Positions 25,464 to 35,728 of a stretch of 64,000 nucleotides of DNA are shown here, piece by piece. Origin of the DNA: Zhihengliuella sp. ISTPL4 (GTDB taxonomy: Bacteria > Actinomycetota > Actinomycetes > Actinomycetales > Microbacteriaceae); the NCBI RefSeq assembly GCF_002848265.1, contig NZ_CP025422.1, positions 1,054,001 through 1,118,000 on the forward strand. Direction: 5' to 3'. Position 1 is the first letter of the stretch; each line of letters opens with the position of its first letter. The position numbers and the translations under genes are program-made. The notes beneath the pieces are model-generated. The model made no database searches and was not told where the DNA came from. It saw nothing but the letters and a program-made list of their open reading frames with translations.

Positions 25464-28177
25464 CAGTCGCGTCCCGTCAGGCCCCAGGCGTCTTCGTCGC
25501 CCTCCGCTTCGACGACCGGCAGGCCGTCGTACTGCGCCTCCAACGGATCCCGTTCGGCCGGCGGCACCGCCGCGGCGGCGGGCGCAGCCGGAGCCGCAGG
25601 AGCCGACGGAACGTCTTCGCCGCGGAGCTTCGCCATGACCTGCGGCAACTGCTCGGGGGTCGCGAGCACATCGCGCGCCTTCGAGCCCTCCGAGGGGCCG
25701 ACGACTTCACGGGACTCGAGGAGATCCATCAGGCGTCCGGCCTTGGCGAAGCCGACCCGCAGCTTGCGCTGCAGCATCGACGTGGATCCGAACTGCGAGG
25801 AGACGATGAGCTCGGCCGCCGCGAGCAGGAGCTCGAGGTCGTCGCCGATGTCCTCGTCGACCTCCTTCTTCTTCGCCGGCTCCATCGCCTCCTGGACGTC
25901 GGCACGGTACTCGGGACGCGCCTGACGCGTGACGTGCTTGACGACCGCGTCGATCTCCTTCTCGTCGACCCACGCACCCTGCAGTCGGAACGGCTTCGAC
26001 GAGCCCATGGGCGAGAAGAGCGCGTCACCCTGGCCGATGAGCTTGTCGGCGCCGGGGCTGTCGAGGATCACGCGGCTGTCGGTGACGCTCGTGACCGCGA
26101 ACGCGAGACGGGACGGCACGTTCGCCTTGATGAGGCCCGTGACGACGTCGACGCTCGGGCGCTGCGTGGCGAGCACCAGGTGGATACCGGAGGCGCGAGC
26201 GAGCTGCGTGATGCGGACGATCGAGTCCTCGACGTCGCGCGGGGCGACCATCATGAGGTCCGCGAGCTCGTCGACGACGACGAGGAGGTACGGGTACGGC
26301 TTGAGAACCCGTTCGCTGCCCGGGGGCACCTCCACCTCCCCCGCCCGCACGGCGCGGTTGAAGTCGTCGATGTGACGGAAGCCGAACGACGCGAGGTCGT
26401 CATACCGCATGTCCATCTCCTTCACGACCCACTGGAGGGCCTCGGCGGCCTTCTTCGGGTTCGTGATGATGGGCGTGATGAGGTGCGGGACACCGGCGTA
26501 GCTCGTGAGCTCCACGCGCTTCGGGTCGATGAGGACCATGCGCACGTCGGAGGGACGGGCCCGCATGAGCAGGCTCGTGATCATCGAGTTCACGAAGCTG
26601 GACTTACCGGAGCCCGTGGAGCCGGCGACCAGGAGGTGCGGCATCTTCGCGAGGTTGGCGACGACGAAGTTGCCGCCGACGTCCTTGCCGACGCCGATGG
26701 TGAGCGGATGCGTGCTCTTCTGGGCGGCGGCCGAGCGCAGCACGTCGCCCAGGGCGACGGTCTCCCGGTCGGTGTTCGGGATCTCGATGCCGATCGCGCT
26801 CTTGCCCGGGATCGGCGAGAGGATGCGTACGTCGTTGGAGGCGACCGCGTAGGCGAAGTTGTTGCTGAGCTGCAGGATCTTCTCGACCTTGACGCCGTGG
26901 CCGACCTCGACCTCGTACTGCGTGACCGTCGGGCCGCGGGAGAACCCGGTGACCTTGGCGTCGACCTTGAACTGGTCGAGAACGCTGGTGATCTGCTCGA
27001 CGATGCGGTCGTTCGCCTCGGACCGGGCGACCGAGGGCGGGCCCTCGGACAGCACACCCGGCGACGGAAGGATGTACGGAGCCACAGGGGCCTGAGGGCC
27101 ACGGTCGCCGGGGCCCTCCGTGCCGAAGCCGTCCAGCCCTGGCAGCTCGGGCATCTCGCCGGTGTCGGACTCGTCGTCCAGGAGCGCAGTGGTCTGCTGC
27201 TCGGCGAGCGAGTCCGTGACCGAGCGGACGTCGCTGAGCACCTCGGTCGCGGCATCGTACGGGTTCGCCACCGTCACGGCCTGGTCGTACGCCGGGGTGG
27301 CCTCCGTCGTGGACAGCAGCGCGGTGATGTCGTCGGACGCGAGCGTGCCCTCGTCGGGGTCTTCCTCGCGACCGGTCTTGTTGCGTCGCCACCAGGGCAG
27401 CACGTCCGGGTCGTCGACCTTGTCGGCCTCGTCGACCGCGGCCGCGGCGTCCTTCGACGGCTTCTCCGGGCGCTCGGCGTCGAACATCCACGCGTAGAGA
27501 TCTCCCAGCCGGGCACCGATGCGGTTCGGCGGGGTCTTCGTGAGGATGAGGATGCTCAGGGCGGCGAGCAGCCCGAGCACGATATACGCGGGAATGTCAG
27601 TGAGGTACGTCAGCGGCTGCCCCACGAGCCAGCCGAGAACGCCACCGGCCGCGCTGAGCGCCAGCGGCCCTTCACTCGGGTTCGGCCGAGGGCCCGCGAG
27701 ATGGCAGACTCCGGCGATGGTGAGGACAAGCAGCCCGAACCCGATTCCGATGCGGCCGTTGTCGTGGACCGAGGACGGGTGCCGGAACAGCCAACCGGCG
27801 AGCAGCAGCAGGAGCACCGGCATGATGAACGCCTCGCGCCCCACCAGCAGGCCGACGGAGAACGCGCTGATGTTCGTCGCGACCTCATTGCCGATGAAGA
27901 ACCACTCGTTGACCGCACCGAGCACCGCGAGCAGCACGAGGAGGAACGGGAAGCCGTCCCTACGGTCGTCCTTCTGCAGCGTCTCCGGTCCGAACGCACG
28001 GAAGAGTCCGCCGACGCCGTGCGCGAGCCCGTTCCAGGCGCGGGCGGCGACGGGAGGCTTGTCCGCCTCGTCGATGTACTTCTTGGGAGCCGGCTGCGCC
28101 TTGGGAGCCGACTGCCGCTTGGGGCGCGACGGTGCGCTCGTCGAGGCGCGCTCGGTCTTGGTGCTGCTCCTGGCCAT
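25463..28177 (-). CDS. ftsK: DNA translocase FtsK/SpoIIIE
   Basis: 904-aa septal DNA pump that clears chromosome termini at division. Four membrane segments lie at about 78-96, 104-130, 144-161 and 194-213, then an acidic linker, then the motor: Walker A GSTGSGKS (519-526), Walker [15 protein letters not shown], and the C-terminal gamma winged helix (residues about 805-865, [27 protein letters not shown], shown in part across the KOPS-reading helix). A Pro/Ala-rich tail follows. It is the first gene of the ftsK-pgsA-cinA string. Confidence 0.96.
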   Translation of the reverse strand: MARSSTKTERASTSAPSRPKRQSAPKAQPAPKKYIDEADKPPVAARAWNGLAHGVGGLFRAFGPETLQKDDRRDGFPFLLVLLAVLGAVNEWFFIGNEVATNISAFSVGLLVGREAFIMPVLLLLLAGWLFRHPSSVHDNGRIGIGFGLLVLTIAGVCHLAGPRPNPSEGPLALSAAGGVLGWLVGQPLTYLTDIPAYIVLGLLAALSILILTKTPPNRIGARLGDLYAWMFDAERPEKPSKDAAAAVDEADKVDDPDVLPWWRRNKTGREEDPDEGTLASDDITALLSTTEATPAYDQAVTVANPYDAATEVLSDVRSVTDSLAEQQTTALLDDESDTGEMPELPGLDGFGTEGPGDRGPQAPVAPYILPSPGVLSEGPPSVARSEANDRIVEQITSVLDQFKVDAKVTGFSRGPTVTQYEVEVGHGVKVEKILQLSNNFAYAVASNDVRILSPIPGKSAIGIEIPNTDRETVALGDVLRSAAAQKSTHPLTIGVGKDVGGNFVVANLAKMPHLLVAGSTGSGKSSFVNSMITSLLMRARPSDVRMVLIDPKRVELTSYAGVPHLITPIITNPKKAAEALQWVVKEMDMRYDDLASFGFRHIDDFNRAVRAGEVEVPPGSERVLKPYPYLLVVVDELADLMMVAPRDVEDSIVRITQLARASGIHLVLATQRPSVDVVTGLIKANVPSRLAFAVTSVTDSRVILDSPGADKLIGQGDALFSPMGSSKPFRLQGAWVDEKEIDAVVKHVTRQARPEYRADVQEAMEPAKKKEVDEDIGDDLELLLAAAELIVSSQFGSTSMLQRKLRVGFAKAGRLMDLLESREVVGPSEGSKARDVLATPEQLPQVMAKLRGEDVPSAPAAPAAPAAAAVPPAERDPLEAQYDGLPVVEAEGDEDAWGLTGRD

Positions 28178-28264
28178 TCCTCCACGGTACGGCCAGCGAC
28201 CGACATCTCCGCGTCACCACGCGGAATTCTCCGATCCCGGCGCACCCACGCCGGGATCGCAGGC

Positions 28265-29941
28265 TCACGCCTCGATGACGAGCGGCACGATCATCGGGCG
28301 ACGACGCAGCTTCTGGTTCACCCAACGACCGATCGTCCGGCGCACGACCTGCGAAAGCGCATGCGTGTCGCGCACGCCGTTGCCGGACGCCTCCTTCAGC
28401 GCGGCGACGATCTTCGGGGCGACGTCGTCGAAGACCGCGTCGTCCTCGGCGACACCGCGGGCGTGGATCTCCGGCCCCGAGATGATGCGCCCGGTCGCGG
28501 CGTCCACGACGACGATGACCGAGATGAAGCCCTCTTCGCCGAGGATGCGACGGTCCTTGAGGTCGGCCTCGGTGATCTCGCCGACCGTCGATCCGTCGAC
28601 GTAGACGAAGCCGAGGTCGAGCTGACCCGCCACCCGGGCGACGCCGTCCTTCAGGTCGATCACGGTGCCGTTGGAGGCGATGATCGTGTTCTGCTCGGGG
28701 ATCCCGGTGTCCTGAGCCAGCTTGGCGTTCGCGATCAGGTGGCGGTACTCGCCGTGCACCGGAAGGACGTTCTTCGGCTTCAGGATGTTGTAGCAGTAGA
28801 GCAGCTCGCCCGCCGCCGCGTGGCCCGACACGTGCACGCGTGCGTTGGCCTTGTGAACGACGTTCGCGCCCAGCTTCGTGAGCCCGTCGATCACGCGGTA
28901 GACGGCGTTCTCGTTGCCGGGGATGAGGCTCGACGCGAGGATGACCGTGTCGCCCTCGCTCACCTCGATCGCATGGTCGAGGTTGGCCATCCGGCTCAGC
29001 ACGGCCATCGGCTCGCCCTGCGACCCCGTGGACATGTAGACGATCTGCTCGTCCGGGAGGTCGCGTGCCTTCTTGAAGTCGATCAGCACCCCCGCCGGCA
29101 CCTTGAGGTAGCCGAGCTGCTCCGCGATCGTCATGTTGCGGACCATGCTGCGGCCGAGGAACGCGACCCGACGTCCGTGCGCGTGCGCGGCGTCGATCAC
29201 CTGCTGCACGCGGTGCACATGGCTGGAGAAGCTCGCGACGATGACGCGGCGCGGAGCCTTGCCGATGACCTGGTCGAGGACCGGGCCGATCGAGCGCTCC
29301 GTGGGGGTGAATCCGGGGACGTCGGCGTTGGTCGAGTCGACGAGGAAGAGGTCGACGCCCTCCTCCCCCAGTCGGGAGAACGCGCGCAGATCGGTGATGC
29401 GGCCGTCCAGCGGCAGCTGGTCCATCTTGAAGTCGCCGGTGGCGAGAGCCATGCCCGCGGGGGTGCGGATCGCGACCGCCAGCGCGTCCGGGATGGAGTG
29501 GTTCACCGCGACGAACTCGAGGTCGAACGGCCCGACCTTCTCCTGCTGACCTTCCTTCACCGTCAGGGTGAAGGCCTTGATGCGGTGCTCCTTCAGCTTC
29601 GCCTCGACGAGGGCGAGCGTGAGTCCGGAGCCGATCAGCGGGATGTCGCTCTTGAGCCGCAGCAGGTACGGCACCGCGCCGATGTGGTCCTCGTGGCCGT
29701 GCGTCAGCACGACGCCCACGATGTCATCCAGGCGGTCGCGGATCGGCTCGAAGTCGGGAAGGATCAGGTCGACGCCAGGCTGGTGCTCCTCCGGGAAGAG
29801 GACCCCGCAGTCCACGATCAGGATCTTGCCCGCGTACTCGAACACGGTCATGTTGCGACCGATCTCCCCCAGGCCGCCGATCGGGATGACCCGGAGCGTC
29901 CCTTCGTCGAGTGCGGACGGTTCGGCCAGGGGAATGGACAT
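28265..29941 (-). CDS. rnj: Ribonuclease J
   Basis: 558-aa metallo-beta-lactamase/beta-CASP RNase with 5'-3' exo- and endonuclease activity in mRNA decay and rRNA maturation. The zinc motif HGHEDHIG is at 81-88, with later metal His/Asp in NHSIPDAL and ATGDFKMD; the beta-CASP region (SFSSHVHRVQQVIDAA; STGSQGEP) and GHAAAGEL follow. The frame begins MSIPLAEPSA. In actinobacteria it sits beside dapA, as here; the 54-nt gap suggests a dapA-rnj operon. Confidence 0.95.
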   Translation of the reverse strand: MSIPLAEPSALDEGTLRVIPIGGLGEIGRNMTVFEYAGKILIVDCGVLFPEEHQPGVDLILPDFEPIRDRLDDIVGVVLTHGHEDHIGAVPYLLRLKSDIPLIGSGLTLALVEAKLKEHRIKAFTLTVKEGQQEKVGPFDLEFVAVNHSIPDALAVAIRTPAGMALATGDFKMDQLPLDGRITDLRAFSRLGEEGVDLFLVDSTNADVPGFTPTERSIGPVLDQVIGKAPRRVIVASFSSHVHRVQQVIDAAHAHGRRVAFLGRSMVRNMTIAEQLGYLKVPAGVLIDFKKARDLPDEQIVYMSTGSQGEPMAVLSRMANLDHAIEVSEGDTVILASSLIPGNENAVYRVIDGLTKLGANVVHKANARVHVSGHAAAGELLYCYNILKPKNVLPVHGEYRHLIANAKLAQDTGIPEQNTIIASNGTVIDLKDGVARVAGQLDLGFVYVDGSTVGEITEADLKDRRILGEEGFISVIVVVDAATGRIISGPEIHARGVAEDDAVFDDVAPKIVAALKEASGNGVRDTHALSQVVRRTIGRWVNQKLRRRPMIVPLVIEA

Positions 29942-29994
29942 GCTGTCTCCTCAGTCGGACACTCCACGCGTCCGTTCGTTCATGGTGACGCGGC

Positions 29995-30972
29995 TCAGCG
30001 CGTCGTGCCGTGCACCTTCGGCAGGGCGCCGCCCGCGGCCGCGTTGCGGTCGGGCCGGAAGTTCGAGAAGTCCGCCCCCGGCACGCCGCTGACGAGATCG
30101 AGCTCGTCCTCGATGAGGGCGGCCTCCCACTCCTCCGGGCCGACGAGGGGAAGGCGGACGCGCGGGCTGGAGATGCGGCCCAGCCCGTGCAGGATGTACT
30201 TCGCAGCGACCGTGCCGGGGACATGCGTCATGACAGCGCGGACGAGCGGCTCCAGGCGCTTGTGCTCGGCCGTCGCGGTGGCGAGGTCGCCCCGGTTCAC
30301 CGCGTCGATGATGGTCCGGTACGGAGCGGCGGCGACGTTCGCCGTCACGCCGATGAGACCGGTCGCCCCGATCGACAGGTGCGGCAGCACGTTCGCGTCG
30401 TCACCGGAGAAGTACATGAGGTCGGTCTGGTTGAGCACACGGCTCACCTCGGAGAAGTCGCCCTTGGCGTCCTTCACGGCGAGGATGTTCGGGTGCTTGG
30501 CGAGGCGCAGGATCGTCTCGTACTTGATCGGCACGCCGGTCCGACCGGGGATGTCGTAGAGGATGACCGGCAGGTCGGTCGCGTCGGCGACGAGACGGAA
30601 GTGCGTGAGGATCCCGGCCTGCGTCGGCTTGTTGTAGTACGGAGTGACGATCATGATGCCGTCAGCGCCGGCCTTCTCGCTGGCCTTGTACAGCTCGATG
30701 GCGTGCGCGGTCTCGTTCGACCCGCCACCGGTGATGATCTTCGCGCGCCCCGACGAGACGGACTTGCCGACCTCGACGAGCTTGAGCTTCTCGGGGTCCG
30801 TCAGGGTCGAGGTCTCGCCGGTCGTTCCCGTCACGACGATGCCGTCCGCTCCCGCGGTGATCACGTCATCGATGTGCTTCTCGACGGCGGGCCAGTCGAC
30901 TTCGCCGTCGGCCGTCATCGGAGTGACGAGCGCGACGAGAACCTGTCCGAAGGGGTTGCCCGAGTGCGTCAT
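29995..30972 (-). CDS. dapA: 4-hydroxy-tetrahydrodipicolinate synthase
   Basis: 325-aa aldolase condensing pyruvate with aspartate semialdehyde, the entry to lysine/DAP. Conserved parts: VVTGTTGETSTL (Thr50/51), TPYYNKPTQ, ILYDIPGRTGV with Tyr139, and AVKDAKGD with Schiff-base Lys167. The TACGCT hexamer (minus 30984-30979) ends 6 nt before the ATG, so it is probably leaderless. The sequence from the -10 through the start, CTGGACGCATGAC, is shared with dapB and nearly with aspA. The upstream frame extension is not used. Confidence 0.96.
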   Translation of the reverse strand: MTHSGNPFGQVLVALVTPMTADGEVDWPAVEKHIDDVITAGADGIVVTGTTGETSTLTDPEKLKLVEVGKSVSSGRAKIITGGGSNETAHAIELYKASEKAGADGIMIVTPYYNKPTQAGILTHFRLVADATDLPVILYDIPGRTGVPIKYETILRLAKHPNILAVKDAKGDFSEVSRVLNQTDLMYFSGDDANVLPHLSIGATGLIGVTANVAAAPYRTIIDAVNRGDLATATAEHKRLEPLVRAVMTHVPGTVAAKYILHGLGRISSPRVRLPLVGPEEWEAALIEDELDLVSGVPGADFSNFRPDRNAAAGGALPKVHGTTR

Positions 30973-31051
30973 GCGTCCAGCGTATCGGGTCGGATGCCGC
31001 TGCTGCGGACGCGGCGGCGTCCTCGTTCCCAGCGGGCCGTAGGCTCGCCGC

Positions 31052-31591
31052 ATGGGATGGATCACGCACGCCTCGCGCACGACCTACGAGAACGCCTGGA
31101 TCCGCGTCCGTGAGGACGACGTCACCGGCCCCGGCGGACGAGGCATCTACGGCGTGATGACCGTCAGGAACCCCGCGGTGTTCATCGTCGCGTTGGACGC
31201 CGATGACCGGGTCTGCCTCGTGAACATCGATCGCTACACGATCGGTCCGTCCATCGAGGTCCCCGCCGGTGGGACGGACGGCGAGGATCCGCTCCGTGCC
31301 GCGGAAAGAGAACTCCGGGAGGAGACGGGGTACCTAGCGAGGCAGTGGGACCCCCTCGGGATCACTCACGCCCTCGACGGCGTGGCGGAGGCGACCGAGC
31401 ACGTCTACCTGGCTCGTGAGATCGAGCGGGTCGGAGACGCGGCCGGCAGCCGTGCGGAGGAGGGCATCGACACCGTCGAGTGGGTGGCGTTCAGCGAGGT
31501 CCTCCGGAGGATCGCAGACGGTCGCATCACGGACAGCGAGACGATCGCCGCGATCGCTCTCGCCGGGGTCCGACTCGGGAGATTCCGTTGA
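31052..31591 (+). CDS. Nudix hydrolase
   Basis: 179-aa Nudix pyrophosphohydrolase, most like the ADP-ribose/ADP-sugar group. The catalytic RELREE (86-91) lies within the Nudix box, and the preceding IEVPAGG matches that group. The glycine-to-glutamate loop appears one residue shorter than the canonical G-x5-E. TAGGCT at 31040-31045 precedes the ATG by 6 nt. It diverges from dapA; no functional link to it is known. Confidence 0.85.
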   Translation: MGWITHASRTTYENAWIRVREDDVTGPGGRGIYGVMTVRNPAVFIVALDADDRVCLVNIDRYTIGPSIEVPAGGTDGEDPLRAAERELREETGYLARQWDPLGITHALDGVAEATEHVYLAREIERVGDAAGSRAEEGIDTVEWVAFSEVLRRIADGRITDSETIAAIALAGVRLGRFR

Positions 31592-31597
31592 CGGCGG

Positions 31598-32359
31598 TCA
31601 GACCCGCCCGCGACGGGCGACGGCCGCGGTGAGCGACCGAGGCAGCACCTTGGTCACGGCCACGACCGCCTTGTAGCGGAAGGACGGGATGGACACGGCT
31701 TTGCCGCGCGCCGCGTCGCGGAGCCCCTCCCGCACGACGTTGCGAGCATCGAGCCAGAGGATCGGCGGCACGCCCTCCTCGCCGACGGCGAGACCCATCC
31801 GCTCGTGGAACGACGTGTGCGTGAAGCCGGGGCACAGTGCGGTGACGCTCACGCCATCCGGACCGTACGCCGTGTTCGCCCAGCGGCTGAAGTCGATGAG
31901 CCAGGCCTTGCAGGCGGAATAGGTCGATCGCGAGATGAATCCGGCGACCGAGGCGACGTTGATGATCCGGCCACCCCGGCCCCGCATCGTCTGCAGGGCG
32001 GCGTGCATCAGCCGCATGGAGGCTTCGACGTGCACACGCAGATGGCGCACCTCGTCCTCGATGTCGTTGTCGGCGAACTGCAACGGCAGCCCGAACCCGG
32101 CGTTGTTCACGAGCAGGTCGATCGGATCGTCCCGGTCACGGAGCCGAGCCGCGACGCGCTCGACGCCGGTCTCCTCGGACAGGTCGGCCGGGAGCACCTC
32201 GACCGCCACTCCCCATTCGCCACGCAGCTCCGATGCGAGCGTCGACAGCGACTCCTCCGAGCGGGCCACGAGCACGAGGTCGGCGCGACGACGTGCCAGC
32301 TGACGGGCGAACTCGGCGCCCAGCCCGGCGCTGGCTCCCGTGATCAGTGCGGTGGGCAT
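31598..32359 (-). CDS. SDR-family short-chain dehydrogenase
   Basis: 253-aa classical short-chain dehydrogenase. NADP-binding TGASAGLG (8-15) with Arg after the second strand (VARSEES), the NNAGFG motif near 88-93, and the catalytic Ser-Tyr-Lys as NVASVAG, then YSACK. It resembles the DltE/YqjQ-like group acting on unknown carbonyls. The start overlaps the folA stop (ATGA), so it is the third gene of a thyA-folA-SDR operon, an unusual companion whose link to folate is unclear. Confidence 0.85.
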   Translation of the reverse strand: MPTALITGASAGLGAEFARQLARRRADLVLVARSEESLSTLASELRGEWGVAVEVLPADLSEETGVERVAARLRDRDDPIDLLVNNAGFGLPLQFADNDIEDEVRHLRVHVEASMRLMHAALQTMRGRGGRIINVASVAGFISRSTYSACKAWLIDFSRWANTAYGPDGVSVTALCPGFTHTSFHERMGLAVGEEGVPPILWLDARNVVREGLRDAARGKAVSIPSFRYKAVVAVTKVLPRSLTAAVARRGRV

Positions 32360-32835
32360 CAGCGCTCGTACCTCAGGAAGCGATACCGGATACCGGTGCG
32401 GGACGTCTGCCAGTCCCCCTCGTCCACCACGCGCCATCCGGTCTTCGGCGGTGCGAACGTGTCGCCGTCGACCGCGAGGTCGAGCTCCGTCACCTCGAGA
32501 CGGTCGGCGTCGGCGATCACCTGACGGAAGATCTCCGCACCGCCGATGATCCACACTCTCTCCTGGCCCCGCACGGCCTCGGACACCGTGGCCGCACGTC
32601 GGGCGCCCTCCGCCGTCCAGTCCTGCTGGCGGGTCACGACGATGTTGTCGCGGCCGGGCAGGGGACGGAACCGCTCCGGGAGCGAATCCCATGTCTTCCG
32701 TCCCATGACGACCGGTGCACCCTGCGTGGTCTCCTTGAAGTGCGCCAGGTCTTCCGGGACGTACCAGGGCATGCCGCCCTCGGCGCCGATGACTCCGCCG
32801 GTCGCCTCGGCCCAGATGAGCCCCACCCAGGTCAT
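32359..32835 (-). CDS. folA: Dihydrofolate reductase
   Basis: 158-aa DHFR regenerating tetrahydrofolate after thymidylate synthesis. The loop [13 protein letters not shown] carries the catalytic acid Asp29 (Asp27 in E. coli), [12 protein letters not shown] is the cofactor-binding strand, and [10 protein letters not shown] is the conserved Gly-Gly motif. It starts within the thyA stop (ATGA), so both enzymes are made in step. Confidence 0.95.
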   Translation of the reverse strand: MTWVGLIWAEATGGVIGAEGGMPWYVPEDLAHFKETTQGAPVVMGRKTWDSLPERFRPLPGRDNIVVTRQQDWTAEGARRAATVSEAVRGQERVWIIGGAEIFRQVIADADRLEVTELDLAVDGDTFAPPKTGWRVVDEGDWQTSRTGIRYRFLRYER

Positions 32836-33641
32836 ACCGCCACCGCCGCCCTGATCGGTGCGTGGTGCTGGTAGTCCTCGACCACGAAGTCCTCGTACCG
32901 GTAGTCGAAGATCGAATCGGGCTTCCGGCCGAACCGCAGGGTCGGGTACGGGTAGGGCTCCCGGGTGAGCTGCTCCCGCACCTGCTCGACGTGGTTGTCG
33001 TAGACGTGGCAGTCGCCGCCGGTCCAGACGAAGTCGCCGGGCTCCAGACCGACCTGCTGCGCGATCATCATGGTCAGCAGCGCGTAGGAGGCGATGTTGA
33101 AGGGGACGCCGAGGAACATGTCCGCGCTGCGCTGATAGAGCTGGCAGGACAACTTGCCGTCGGCGACGTAGAACTGGAAGAGCGCATGGCATGGCGCGAG
33201 GGCCATGTCGGGGATGTCGGCCGGGTTCCACGCGGACACGAGGAGGCGCCGAGAGTCGGGCGAGCGCCGGATCTGCTCGATGACCTCGGCCAGCTGGTCG
33301 ATGCTGCCGCCATCGGAGGTCGGCCAGGAGCGCCACTGCACTCCGTACACCGGGCCGAGATCGCCGTCCTCGTCCGCCCACTCGTCCCAGATCGAGACGC
33401 CGTTCTCCTGCAGCCAGCGGACGTTCGAGTCGCCGCGCAGGAACCACAGCAGCTCGTACGCGATGGACTTGAAGTGGACACGCTTCGTGGTGATGAGGGG
33501 GAAGCCCTGCGCCAGGTCGAAGCGGATCTGCCGTCCGAACACGCTCGTGGTCCCGGTCCCGGTGCGATCGCTCTTGTGCGTACCCGTCTCGAGCACGTCG
33601 CGGAGCAGGTCTTCGTACGGTGTCGGGACGGCAGCGCTCAT
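32832..33641 (-). CDS. thyA: Thymidylate synthase
   Basis: 269-aa ThyA, methylating dUMP with methylene-THF. The nucleophile is Cys151 in [17 protein letters not shown] near the N terminus, the WNPADI loop and [14 protein letters not shown] complete the dUMP/folate site. TATCCT (minus 33654-33649) ends 7 nt before the ATG, so the operon mRNA may be leaderless. folA and an SDR gene follow by overlaps. Confidence 0.97.
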   Translation of the reverse strand: MSAAVPTPYEDLLRDVLETGTHKSDRTGTGTTSVFGRQIRFDLAQGFPLITTKRVHFKSIAYELLWFLRGDSNVRWLQENGVSIWDEWADEDGDLGPVYGVQWRSWPTSDGGSIDQLAEVIEQIRRSPDSRRLLVSAWNPADIPDMALAPCHALFQFYVADGKLSCQLYQRSADMFLGVPFNIASYALLTMMIAQQVGLEPGDFVWTGGDCHVYDNHVEQVREQLTREPYPYPTLRFGRKPDSIFDYRYEDFVVEDYQHHAPIRAAVAV

Positions 33642-33754
33642 GGTTGTCAGGATACCCGTCCCTGTCGCGCCGGAGGCGGTGTCATCGGCACGATCCTCCC
33701 GTCACGGATGGAAACATCGCGGCGCTCCGAATTCGGCGGCCGTACGCTCGATGT

Positions 33755-34171
33755 GTGTCCCCCGCCGTCGCCCTCGCCGCCGTGGCCGCACTCCTCGTGC
33801 TCGCCACCCTCGTCGGTGTCGCGCATCGTCGGCGCGAGGGACGCCGCCGCGACGGCGGCGATCTGCGGTTCGATCCCGCCGACGCGGACGGTGCAGCGTT
33901 GGGTGCCACCGCGACGCTCGTGCAGTTCAGCACGGAGACCTGCGCGCGCTGCCCTCAGGTGCGCCGTCTTCTCGGCTCGTACGCGGCCACTCACGGCAAC
34001 CTCGCCCACATCGAGGTCGACCTCACGTACCGCCCCGACCTCTCGGCGCGGTACCGGGTGCTGCAGACCCCGACCACCTTCCTTCTCGACGCCTCGGGTG
34101 TCGTCCGAGCCCGATTCGGCGGCGTGCCCGCACAGGATGCCCTGGCCACGGCCATCGCCTCCCTCGCCTGA
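33755..34171 (+). CDS. Membrane-anchored thioredoxin-fold protein
   Basis: 138-aa thioredoxin-family protein. A single N-terminal hydrophobic segment (VALAAVAALLVLATLVGVA) anchors it, followed by a basic stretch and the thioredoxin domain with active site CARC (STETCARCPQVRR) and the cis-Pro strand LQTPTTFLLD. The basic residues after the helix suggest a cytoplasmic domain, although outward orientation is possible. GTG 33755 follows TACGCT (33743-33748) by 6 nt. It is paired with a DUF4395 protein 19 nt downstream, a recurrent association. Confidence 0.85.
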   Translation: MSPAVALAAVAALLVLATLVGVAHRRREGRRRDGGDLRFDPADADGAALGATATLVQFSTETCARCPQVRRLLGSYAATHGNLAHIEVDLTYRPDLSARYRVLQTPTTFLLDASGVVRARFGGVPAQDALATAIASLA

Positions 34172-34190
34172 AGCGCAGTCTGGAGAACCG

Positions 34191-34772
34191 ATGACGACAC
34201 CCGCTGGAATCGACCCACGAGGCCCCCGTTTCGCCGCCGCGATCACCGCCTTCCTTCTCGCCGTGGCGACGTTCCTCGCGCTCGTCGGGATCTCCACGGT
34301 TCGCTCCGGCGCAGAGCACGCCGGCTGGTTCGCCGTCCAGCCGCAGAGCGGTTCCGTCTTCGTGCCGGGAGGCGCCTGGGCCCTCTCCACCGCAGAGCCC
34401 GTCGCGCGGGCCCTGGACCCGGGCTTCCTCCTCGCCACGCTGATCGCGCTCCTGTTCCTCTGGGGTGTGGTCTCGCCCGCCACGGCGCCATGGGGGGTTC
34501 TCTACCGCCGCCTCATCCGTCCGCGTCTCGCGCCGCCCGCGGAGCTGGAGGATCCCCGCCCTCCGCGGTTCGCCCAGGGCGTGGGTCTCGTCGTGGTGGG
34601 ACTCGGCCTCGTGCTTCACCTTGCGGGAGTGCCATGGGCCCTGCCGATCGCGACCGCCGCGGCGTTCCTCGCCGCTTTCCTCAACGCCGTGTTCGGACTC
34701 TGCCTCGGGTGCCAGCTCTACCTCCTGCTGCAGCGCATCGGACTGATCGGACGACCGCGCCGCGCCGCCTGA
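34191..34772 (+). CDS. DUF4395 membrane protein
   Basis: 193-aa membrane protein of family DUF4395 with four hydrophobic segments. The opening GIDPRGPRFAAAITAFLL and the closing FLNAVFGLCLGCQLYLLLQR are the family signature; the CLGC cysteine pair in the last helix suggests redox or sulfur chemistry. It follows the thioredoxin gene directly (TGGAGA ribosome-binding site), so the two may exchange electrons, but this is inferred only from pairing. Confidence 0.88.
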   Translation: MTTPAGIDPRGPRFAAAITAFLLAVATFLALVGISTVRSGAEHAGWFAVQPQSGSVFVPGGAWALSTAEPVARALDPGFLLATLIALLFLWGVVSPATAPWGVLYRRLIRPRLAPPAELEDPRPPRFAQGVGLVVVGLGLVLHLAGVPWALPIATAAAFLAAFLNAVFGLCLGCQLYLLLQRIGLIGRPRRAA

Positions 34773-34855
34773 CGCTGGTACCCGGATGCCCGGTCGCTCG
34801 GTAGGCTGACGACAAGCGACGCCGCTCCCCCGGTGGCGTCAGAACCGGAGGAACC

Positions 34856-35281
34856 ATGCCCGTCACCAGTGAAGCCGCCGCCACCTGGACCGGATCGCTC
34901 ACGGAAGGTTCCGGCACGGTCGCCTTCTCCTCCTCCCAGCTGGGGACTTTCCCGATCGATTGGAAGTCCCGCAGCGAGGGCAGCGACACCACCACGACGC
35001 CGGAGGAGCTCATCGCCGCGGCCCACGCCTCCTGCTTCAGCATGGCGCTCTCGCACGCACTCGCCGAGAACGGCACCCCGCCGGAGCGGGTCGACACCAG
35101 CGCCTCGGTCACCTTCAAGCCGGGCGTCGGCATCACCGGCAGCCACCTGAACGTCAACGCGACCGTGCCGGGGCTGAGCCCGGAGAAGTTCCAGGAAGTC
35201 GCCGAAGGCGCCAAGACGGGGTGCCCGGTGTCCCAGGCGCTGGCGGGCATCGAGATCACCCTCGAGGCGACCCTCGCCTGA
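34856..35281 (+). CDS. OsmC-family peroxiredoxin
   Basis: 141-aa OsmC/Ohr-family thiol peroxidase reducing organic hydroperoxides. The two reactive Cys are present: Cys60 in AHASCFSMALSH and the second in KTGCPVSQAL near 122. GGAGGAACC is the ribosome-binding site, and TAGGCT at 34802-34807 is a likely -10 with a leader of about 40 nt. It groups with the redox pair upstream by position only. Confidence 0.92.
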   Translation: MPVTSEAAATWTGSLTEGSGTVAFSSSQLGTFPIDWKSRSEGSDTTTTPEELIAAAHASCFSMALSHALAENGTPPERVDTSASVTFKPGVGITGSHLNVNATVPGLSPEKFQEVAEGAKTGCPVSQALAGIEITLEATLA

Positions 35282-35293
35282 GCCTCGCGGGCG

Positions 35294-35728
35294 TCAGGCG
35301 CGGGACAGGTGGATCGCCTGTCGGATGCTCGCCCTGGCGTCTTTGCGGCGCCCTGCGGCGTCCTGGACGACGCCGAGGCGATAGCGCGCGCGCCAGTCGG
35401 TGGGCGCCGCGTCCGCCTCTGCCGTGTAGCGGGCGACGATCGCGTCCGCGTCCTTCCGAGCGATGCGTCCACTGGGCGTGAGCTCGGTCTCGACGGGCGG
35501 CATGCCTCCCTCGGCGTCGAGCAGGCGCCCCAGACGATCGGCTCCGAAGCCGAAGAGCATCTCCCGCACCAGGGCCCAGCCGCCGACGGGCGCGAGAACG
35601 AGGAGAGTGACGCCCATCCCGATGGAGACCGGCGTTCCCACAGCGAGGAACATGACGGCGAGCCAGCCGGCGACCACAAGGTAGAGCAGGAGGGCCGCTG
35701 CCATCAGCGCGACACCGATCCGCGACAT
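35294..35728 (-). CDS. Membrane protein with C-terminal helical repeat
   Basis: 144-aa protein. Two hydrophobic segments (VALMAAALLLYLVVAGWLAVM; VTLLVLAPVGGWALVREML, shown in part) form a hairpin, and the soluble C-terminal part (ARYTAEADAAPTDWRARYRLG, then AAGRRKDARASIRQAIHLSRA) reads like a single tetratricopeptide-type repeat. The ATG shares one base with the dapB stop (TGATG), so it is translated after DapB. Function unknown. Confidence 0.7.
   Translation of the reverse strand: MSRIGVALMAAALLLYLVVAGWLAVMFLAVGTPVSIGMGVTLLVLAPVGGWALVREMLFGFGADRLGRLLDAEGGMPPVETELTPSGRIARKDADAIVARYTAEADAAPTDWRARYRLGVVQDAAGRRKDARASIRQAIHLSRA

Noticed and set aside
25934..30559. A 1541-codon open frame on the plus strand.
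   Set aside because: It is antisense to ftsK, rnj and dapA, which are certain. Its translation is a featureless Arg/Asp/Val-rich sequence created by high-GC third positions.
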